Below, piece by piece: positions 57,554 to 64,000 of a DNA stretch of 64,000 bases. A program made the position numbers and the translations under genes. Source of the DNA: Heliocidaris erythrogramma (lineage: Eukaryota > Echinodermata > Echinoidea > Camarodonta > Echinometridae); contig CM046858.1 in assembly GCA_025617745.1 (NCBI GenBank), positions 30,828,534 to 30,892,533 of the forward strand. Direction: 5' to 3'. The notes under the pieces were generated by a model. It was given only the letters and a program-made list of their open reading frames with translations, was not told where the DNA came from and made no database searches. How positions within the stretch are numbered: the stretch's first letter is position 1; each line of letters opens with the position of its first letter.

Positions 57554-58310
57554 AAAAAAAGGAAGCGAAGAAAAAAAGATGAGAAAATGGGGATTTGTTT
57601 TTTTTGCTAGCCCTCCGAGAATTTTTTTCTCTCCTCCAAAATTCGCTCGGGGGGGGGGGGGGGGGGGGGGGGAGGCGGGGGTTACCAGATTTGATGAGGT
57701 CCAGTTTTCCTCCGTAATTCTGACAAGCAAAAAAGAATTTCAAAAAAGGTTATACGTTCTAAAAGAAAGGGGTGGCACACTTTAGGCTTATACTTGTCTT
57801 TCAAAAGCTATTATGGGGCAGTCTGTCCCCTTGCCTCTCCCTCGGTATGCTAGTGGGGGGGGGGGGGTTGAGAAAGAGAGAAAGAAAGTAAAGAATAAAA
57901 ATGTAATAGTTTTCGGGTCAACAAAAATGGCCGAATTTTCAAGGTTCATAATTCTCTTTGAAAGGTACATGTACAATTATTAGATTCACAAGAAAATCAA
58001 AGGATACCTCTTCCTCTCCTCCTCTACACCTGATATTTTATTCTTACCTTGCCTTCGATTATTATACACCCCCTTTTTTTATAACATTATCCTACTGGTC
58101 AAAGATAGTAAATTTATTAATTTCTTTGAAAAATTACTTATTATGAATGTAAAAGTTTTTTTATCTTAATTCATGAGATGTGATAAATGTGAACAACATA
58201 TATTTATCTTCTTAATAACTACGGTATACAACTTGTTGAACTCGACCACGTAATGTTATTGGAGTGGAACGACGTTAACCCTTTTGTGCTGACGATCCTA
58301 TCAATTAGCA
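57554..58310. other. Gene-free DNA with homopolymer G runs
   Basis: G-runs lie at about 57650-57671 and 57855-57867. No gene. Confidence 0.5.
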
Positions 58311-58313
58311 ATA

Positions 58314-58530
58314 GACCTGTTTACTAAGTGATTCAAATTTATGGATGTTTCTTTCCTGGGGACCTAGTAACCAGGTATTCCATTAACCCGTTATTAATGA
58401 ATGAACTACAATACTTGGAATCCAGTTTGCATACATTACTTGTTGCTATGTCTGGCAAGCTTTCAGGTTGTCAAGAACAACCTTTGTTTCAAAAGTATGC
58501 ATAAAATTTGAATCACTTAGTAAACAGGTC
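58314..58530 (+). mobile_element. TA-flanked MITE
   Basis: GACCTGTTTACTAAGTGATT at the left and the perfect complement at the right (about 25 bp). TA lies on both sides (58312-58313, 58531-58532). 217 bp, non-coding, Tc1/mariner-like by its target. Confidence 0.75.
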
Positions 58531-59105
58531 TATTAATCACATGTTGGGACCTAATTATAAAGATTTAATGACACCAGATGAATGACGCCCAATCGTCAAT
58601 TATCGATGCGCCGTCATTAGCCAAGTGATGAATACATTAGCATACATGAATAGATTAAGCGGATTTGACCTTTCTTAATGCGCATGCGTGACACTGAGCC
58701 ACATTTATATTTTACTTGCTTGTAAAGCATATACAAGGTAGGGAAGCATCGTACAAAATGAATAATGCATAGGGGCTTCGAGCGCGTTCAAATCGTGCCC
58801 AAATGTTACAGCGTAATGGCGGCCGCTTTAGGGGCTTGCACTGCGCAGACTTAGTGGGCACTCTAGCCATATTACTATGGCTAGAGTGCCCAAGTCTGCG
58901 CACACGCGTAACTGCACCATTCTAATAAAACATAATACGCAATGAATACAAACTTTTCTTCTTTATCATGGCGATGGGTATTCATGCAAAAAAACGAGTC
59001 AAAATACTGAAAAAAGGTCTTATTTCATGCATTTTATTCGCAAGCCTCAAAATGTTGTTGTTCACGTCAAAACTCCAGAACTGCGTGTAAAATGAATGAG
59101 TGCGC

Positions 59106-60475
59106 TGGTCTGAGCCAAAAGTCCTGTCAACGCGACGGGACGGAATTCAATAGGATTTTTTCTCCTTACAAGAAAATAAGAAATGCTACCTGCTGCATAC
59201 CTTTACTTATGTAATAAGTTTACACTGAAGAACAATTCCACTACAAACACAAGAATGATCGTAATTCCGTTTCCATGGTAACAACATTTTTTGTTAGCGC
59301 GACGGGACGGAACGATAGAATGGTGAAATTTTGTAAGACAGATTCAAAGTAAAATTCTATTGAAGTTAAAACTGAAGACTAGCTACGTATCCTGATTTTT
59401 TATTAGTATGATAGAGCACATGACATTCAACCATGAAGCTAAGATTTTGGCCCAATCAATTTTTTTAAATTTGAAAATTGATGAATGGGTGTCGCGCGAC
59501 GGGACGGAAACTTTTGCACCATGTACAAAATGAATGGGGATTTCAAATTTTTTTAAAAATATTGTCCAACTGTACTTTTTTCTTTTAAACTATGGTAGAA
59601 CTACAATGTTAAGGCACAGGGATGTGGCAAGATTTATTGTTAATTCAAATTAAAGAGATAAAATCACTAGAGAGGATGGACACTTTTGCACCATGTACAA
59701 AACAAATGGGGATTTTGAAAAGAAATTTTGTTCATATCATGAAATAGTTCTTTTCTCTAAAAAAATGTGGTAGAACTACATCGTTCGAGTAAGAAAACTT
59801 TTATTCTCTATTGTTTATTCAAATTAAATGAATAAAAACTTGCTCGGGTTAAAAAAGTATACTTACATCAAATGACATACATGGGACTGTACTTTCCATG
59901 CAAAATTCCGTCCCGTCGCGCCTAAAATCCCTTAAATACCCACTAAATGCGACGGGACGGAAAAAAAAAGAACACATCACAATTCTTCTCGAAATATAAG
60001 GGAATCAATTTTAATGGTACAGAAGTGATGGTACGATAGTTCATTGATACTTTATAAGACCTCAGTCTATAAACTCTACTTTATCCTACAAAAAAATAAA
60101 AAGGGGGTGTCAAAGTGCCCCAAAATACAATTTTGCACCAAAAAGTTGAAATTTTAACCCAATTATAACGGAATATTGCCAGAACTGGCATTGGGCATTG
60201 AATAGTATTGCATATAGTATTCCAACTCCAAACTTTTTTCAAATGCCCTTTCACTTTTTTTTAAATTGCTTTTTCTAGTAATTCCGTCCCGTCGCGCTAT
60301 GAGGGCGCTCTTTTCCATTTTAAAGGTTATTTTTAAAAAAACGGAACGCAATCATGAAGAGACATGTACATTTTCATAAACTACAGATTCTCAGCTTTCA
60401 TGTGATATACAAGGGCAGACACAAATCTTAAATTGAAAATTTAGGGTTTATGTTGACTACTTTTGGCTCAGACCC
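59106..60475 (+). mobile_element. Element G with repeated GCGACGGGACGGA motifs
   Basis: Ends TGGTCTGAGCCAAAAGT and ACTTTTGGCTCAGACCC are inverted. GCGC lies on both sides (59102-59105, 60476-60479). CGCGACGGGACGGAA occurs at 59131, 59298 and 59495 (+), and at 59906 and 60282 (-). A near copy without the first C is at 59949 (+). A block starting ACTTTTGCACCATGTACAAA is duplicated at about 59509 and 59682. No coding frame. Superfamily unknown. Confidence 0.8.
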
Positions 60476-60622
60476 GCGCAGACATGGGCACCATTGTTGA
60501 AATGACACGGCTGCCGTTACTTGCCGTAATGGCAGTGTTCTTGCTCTAATTTTGATGAGAATTTTTGCAAACTTACTCGTTAGAATATCAGGAATATAAA
60601 ATTAAGCTTTAGAGGAATATTA

Positions 60623-61457
60623 TGATGGGGTGACCATATTTCACACACATTTTCATTTTCTCAGAGATTCCAAGACAATAAGATGACTAAATAGCATGTT
60701 CTATACCTCAAAATAACGAGAATTTCCTATGTACGGTAATCATATTTTATGATTTAGAAAGTGGACTACACATCAAAATTCAATATAATTTCGATAAATT
60801 CGCAAGGCTTACCGAACCCGACGTCTCTCTCAATGTGTGACCTTACTTCACGCAGCATATTTGCTGCCCTTTTGTGGTCGGTATCTTGTGTCAAAACATT
60901 TGAAAGGCACCTCATATTTGTCAACATAACCAGACAAATACGATGGTACCTCGAAATAGTTAATACCGATTATTTTGAAATGAAGTTTGCATTTAAAGAA
61001 TATGCTTGCCCAATATCATGTTTTTTTTCTTTCATATTGGGTACTGTGTTATCAGTTTCTCTTCCATTCCATTGTTTTCTTTCCCTCTCTCTTCCACTTT
61101 CCCTTTTTTACTTTGCTTAGCTACGGAAACGGTAAGACTCATTGAAATACACGGAATGAGTCGCCGACGAAACCCAGCCCTGAATTTGTGTAAGAATTTG
61201 CGATTTTATAGTATTTTTTGGAAGTTATTTCGTCTAATAATGTCATTTTCAGTAAAAAAATAGAAATTTTAATTCATAAAAATTCAATATTTTGTAGCAT
61301 ACTTACATTTTTTTGACGCATTTTTGGCATTTAGATGATTAGACCTTGTTCGAAGATTACGGTGTCTCAGTCCCATATACATCGCGTACCGTTCCCCTGT
61401 TGAAGCGTATTAAGTGTTGGTGCGCGAAGACACGCTCGAAATAAGGTCACACCAGCA
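60623..61457 (+). mobile_element. Element K: TA-flanked non-autonomous element
   Basis: TGATGGGGTGACC at the left and GGTCACACCAGCA at the right, with TA on both sides (60621-60622, 61458-61459). The empty site GGAATATTACAGAAA is seen in B1 near 50513. 835 bp. A 119-codon frame (60761-61120) is AT-driven and not recognised. Confidence 0.75.
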
Positions 61458-61520
61458 TACAGAAATTTGTGTGAATTTCAGGTCAAAACTTTAGGTGCGC
61501 AGACATAGGGCTCCCCATCA

Positions 61521-61831
61521 TCACTCATAGGCCCTTGCCTATGTGGGACTGTGTCCAACATTCACTGTTGGAGTGTTGCAGCAGTCAAAAGCAGACAACA
61601 AAATTGCTCTAGGCCTAAACAAGATTTAATTTTCTTAAATTTGCTAGATTACCTGATTCAGACGATTTCAGGGACTCTTCAACTCTTACCTTGCCACAAA
61701 TGTAGGGATTCAGACTTGAAATTGAAATTTTAAATAATTATTTTCCTCCCCTGTATTTCTAGCCTGGAAAAGGGCCTGCTGATTCACACAAAAGCTATTG
61801 AAGCCTTTTCACCCAAATTGTAAAAGCTAGT
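61521..61831. other. Spacer without recognised features
   Basis: Nothing recognised. Confidence 0.4.
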
Positions 61832-62004
61832 CTGGGCAGCATTTCATCAAACGGTCATACATCATAACTGACATAAGTAGGCCTAGGCCTACAGGCTACA
61901 AGTTTGTCGACATCCCATTGAAACACGTGTATTAAAATTAAAATGCATTTCAATGGGATGTCGGCGAACTTGTACTTATGACGCTTTGATGAAACGCTGC
62001 CCAG
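61832..62004. mobile_element. Foldback MITE
   Basis: CTGGGCAGCATTTCATCAAA at the left mirrors the right end, and the inner part CGACATCCCATTGAAA is mirrored as TTTCAATGGGATGTCG. The left arm carries extra bases around AGGCCTAGGCCT. The target duplication is unclear. Confidence 0.7.
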
Positions 62005-62083
62005 GAGTAGGCCTACAACTACAAGGTTATCTTCACTATGCTTGGTAGGTACTGTATTGTACTTTGCAGTAGGCCTTACTGCG

Positions 62084-62112
62084 GCAGCCCGAACACGTAG
62101 TGTTCGGGCTGC
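62084..62112. repeat. Perfect hairpin, 13-bp arms
   Basis: GCAGCCCGAACAC, a 3-base loop, then the complement. Shorter pairing continues outside it (CTGCG/CGCAG). Confidence 0.8.
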
Positions 62113-62329
62113 GCTTCGCAGTCCTTTGATCGCATGGATGTCACATAATTACAAGGTCGTTTGTCAAAATGATAGCCATGAAACATGAAATCAGTTGATT
62201 TTAGGCTATTTTAGGTACTTACAATACTTTACGATTGACTGTCGTCTTTCTTTTCAATGAGGATGATACAAAAAAGGCATATTTATTTCCAAGAGCCTGT
62301 AGTAAAAACTTCCGAAGGTCGGTGTTTTG

Positions 62330-62700
62330 CTTGCAATGCGCATGCGTCAGCAGCTCCAATTATAATACAGACAAGAAGGGAGGATTATGAATATTCATTA
62401 ACGAGCTTGAGCGAGATCGAGAGCTAGCGCTAGATCTATACGCTAGCGATCGGCGGATTACAGTGGGTATATGAATATTCATTATTCCATTGACGAAAAC
62501 TATGCCGTCATTGTAATAAACATTCATAGGCGCATGCGCAAGTGCCTATTTTCAATTTGGCTTTAACAACATGGCGAATGGGACTGGTTTCGAAAATTGA
62601 GAGTAAAAAGTGACATTCATCGATTCTACACATTTTTTAGGAAAAGCTGATTTGCGTAAAGTCTGTTTAGGTAAGTGGCATCGTATATATGATACATTAA
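62330..62700 (+). promoter_or_regulatory. Candidate promoter and 5' exon
   Basis: Two NRF1-type sites lie close together: ATGCGCATGCGTC at about 62337 and GGCGCATGCGCAAG at about 62530. About 45 bp downstream AACATGGCGAATGGG (ATG at 62571) has a strong Kozak context and a YY1-like core. Its frame stops after nine codons, so the AUG would be a short upstream frame or a broken start. A consensus donor TTTAG/GTAAGTGG follows at 62671/62672. NRF1 plus ATGGCG plus donor is a common layout of TATA-less metazoan promoters. The downstream gene was not found for certain. Confidence 0.45.
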
Positions 62701-62791
62701 TTAAAAAATAATAATTACATGGCCATTTTTTAAATGGTCATTTGAACATTGGTAGATTGTGAGACCCACCGAATCGTACTGGTTTCACTCA

Positions 62792-62818
62792 GGACGCTGC
62801 CACTTCGTGGCAGCGTCC
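62792..62818. repeat. Perfect hairpin, 12-bp arms with TTC loop
   Basis: GGACGCTGCCAC, TTC, and the complement. Next to it is a run of AGGCCTAG words (about 62830-62866). Confidence 0.8.
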
Positions 62819-63320
62819 CGGGGCTACAGTAGGCCTAGCCCTAGGCCTAGTAGGCCTAGGCCTACTAAGTGAGCGATTACTAGCCTACGTCGTTAGGCAA
62901 TTACACGCAATAAACTGCATCATTGTGCATGTATGGTCGGGGGTCCTAAAGCTACGCACCATACAAATCACATACACGCGCAATGCAACGCGTTCAAATC
63001 AGGCTAAAACACACACGCGATACACACAGTCAATTTCAATATCAATTTGCATTCATTTATTGCATGTGCGTAGCTTTAGTTTAGGACCCCTTCATTTTTA
63101 ACTTTTAATTTTAAGAACAAAATTTGACATCGGCATTGATATCGACCTGAAAACGTGCGTTATTTAATATTGACAGTCACCCATCGTAATTTTCTCCACA
63201 AATCAACTTAATATCCAGAATCAGGATATGGAATGAAATTGGTGACAAGCTAGGTATGTGAAATGCCCGTGCGCTTGCATCGCGAAAGTGGTTCCAAAAC
63301 TGTGTTTCCGTTTTCTACCA

Positions 63321-63470
63321 GCTTTCGTGTTATGCTGTGAGGGGTACCCTGACAAAAGCTTTCGCTGTGCCCACGAACTAGTGTGTGAAAAAAAAATTTG
63401 TCAAAAGGATTTCCAGACGTTGTTTCACATGGGCCTGAACTACCGCGATAATTTTGAGTCATCATAATCA
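63321..63470 (+). CDS. Exon-like Cys-rich frame, unknown
   Basis: A pyrimidine-rich stretch ending CTACCAG at 63320 would be a good acceptor. The frame then reads FVLCCEGYPDKSFRCAHELV and continues CEKKICQKDFQTLFHMGLN to a TAA at 63468-63470. A strong donor AAG/GTAAG lies at about 63487. Five cysteines in about 28 residues are notable. If real it could be a late exon of the gene driven from 62.3-62.6 kb. I do not recognise it. Confidence 0.25.
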
Positions 63471-63487
63471 TCATTATTTTTCATGAA

Positions 63488-64000
63488 GGTAAGAAATTTA
63501 ATTGATTTCAATTATTTACAAATTCATTTTCATTCATATTTAACACATTAAAGAAGTTTAATGAAAATTTATCGTTGCGAAATAATTTTTTTACTTTGCG
63601 AAATTTTCCATGTCAGAACTATGTATACACGTTAGCTCACTCCACCGCGAAGCAGCGTCGGCTTCCGCCGGCAGCGGCGGCGGAGATCCGTGGGTTATCC
63701 CGTTGGCGTTAGCATGTGAATTTTGACGATGGATATACAAAAGTGATGAGATTTCGATGCTAAATTTCATTAATATACAATTGTTTTTCTTCATCAAAAT
63801 ATTATGGCAATATCCCATATTAAGGTAATTATCAGAAATATGAAGTGTGTTAGTGAAATGCTGTTCTGTTTTTGTTGACAAATTCATGTTCTAATAAGCT
63901 GACCAGGGGTACCAAACTTTTCAGGATCGGATGAAGTTAGGTAATTTTTAAGGTCGTTTGGGATGTATATTGGTCACAACATTTTTTTTTGCCGTATTGA
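63488..64000. other. Gene-free AT-rich DNA
   Basis: A small G/C-rich spot lies at about 63655-63690. Nothing recognised. Confidence 0.45.

Larger units (their letters stand above)
58853..61520. mobile_element. Element B2, split by two insertions
   Basis: Its opening is a hairpin of GCGCAGACTTAGTGGGCACT with its complement (58853-58912). It then follows the order Y, X, tail of B1. Elements G (59106-60475) and K (60623-61457) interrupt it; joining the flanks recovers the B1 sequence GAGTGCGCAGACATGGG and GAGGAATATTACAGAAATTT. Confidence 0.8.

Noticed and set aside
62571-62600. ATG at the strong Kozak site as the start of a protein
   Set aside because: The frame ends after nine codons. At best a short upstream frame.

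Overview
This window looks like nuclear DNA of a marine invertebrate. It is intron-bearing and AT-rich, it is crowded with short DNA transposons, foldbacks and minisatellites, and it carries metazoan families: a THAP zinc-finger fragment of Kolobok type, a gene with a P2X7 C-terminal-like domain, a Penelope-like element with a GIY-YIG domain, a DIRS-type fossil, a FLYWCH/MULE transposase fragment and LINE tails. The mix suits an invertebrate deuterostome such as an echinoderm or hemichordate, but nothing here fixes the species.

Host coding content is very thin. The best gene-like locus is a two-exon, P2X7-domain gene at 15.7-17.1 kb (+) that now has several frame breaks. Isolated exon-like pieces lie at 5.6 kb (-), 7.4 kb (-), 19.8-20.0 kb (-), 36.6-36.9 kb (+) and 63.3 kb (+). 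A promoter plus 5' exon candidate with NRF1-type palindromes and a strong splice donor lies at 62.3-62.7 kb (+). No complete intact host protein was found.

Layout. 1-9 kb: AT-rich DNA, a 155-bp-unit repeat element (E), a foldback, a 31-bp array and a small element (C1). 9-15 kb: a Harbinger-type MITE, a 21-bp array (R), and a MULE fragment bracketed by oppositely oriented 15-bp arrays. 15-24 kb: the P2X7-like gene, a pogo-like MITE and a Penelope-like element. 24-27 kb: a TTAA-flanked element split by a Tc1/mariner-type element. 27-31 kb: repeat element A1 with a CACTA-type MITE and a duplicated coding-like fragment inside. 31-36 kb: repeat element C3 split by a Kolobok-type transposon with a THAP exon, then a gag-like fossil fragment. 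37.5-40 kb: a head-to-head array of 289-bp units, six of them with a tRNA-like sequence, inside an ATTCATAA satellite. 41-47 kb: element F, two LINEs lying tail to tail, an 806-bp element (J1) inside one of them, a hAT MITE inside the other, and A2. 50-57 kb: palindromic element B1, a DIRS-type fossil, A3, J2 and C2. 58-62 kb: a second B copy split by two further elements. 62-64 kb: the promoter candidate.

The genes do not form a pathway. What the window mainly shows is layered transposition. Several elements can be delimited to the base from target-site duplications or from comparison with an uninterrupted sister copy. Four unrelated-looking repeat families (A, C, E, F) share one plan: conserved ends, an inner array of roughly 150-bp units, and a short GAC-type tetranucleotide run just before the right end.
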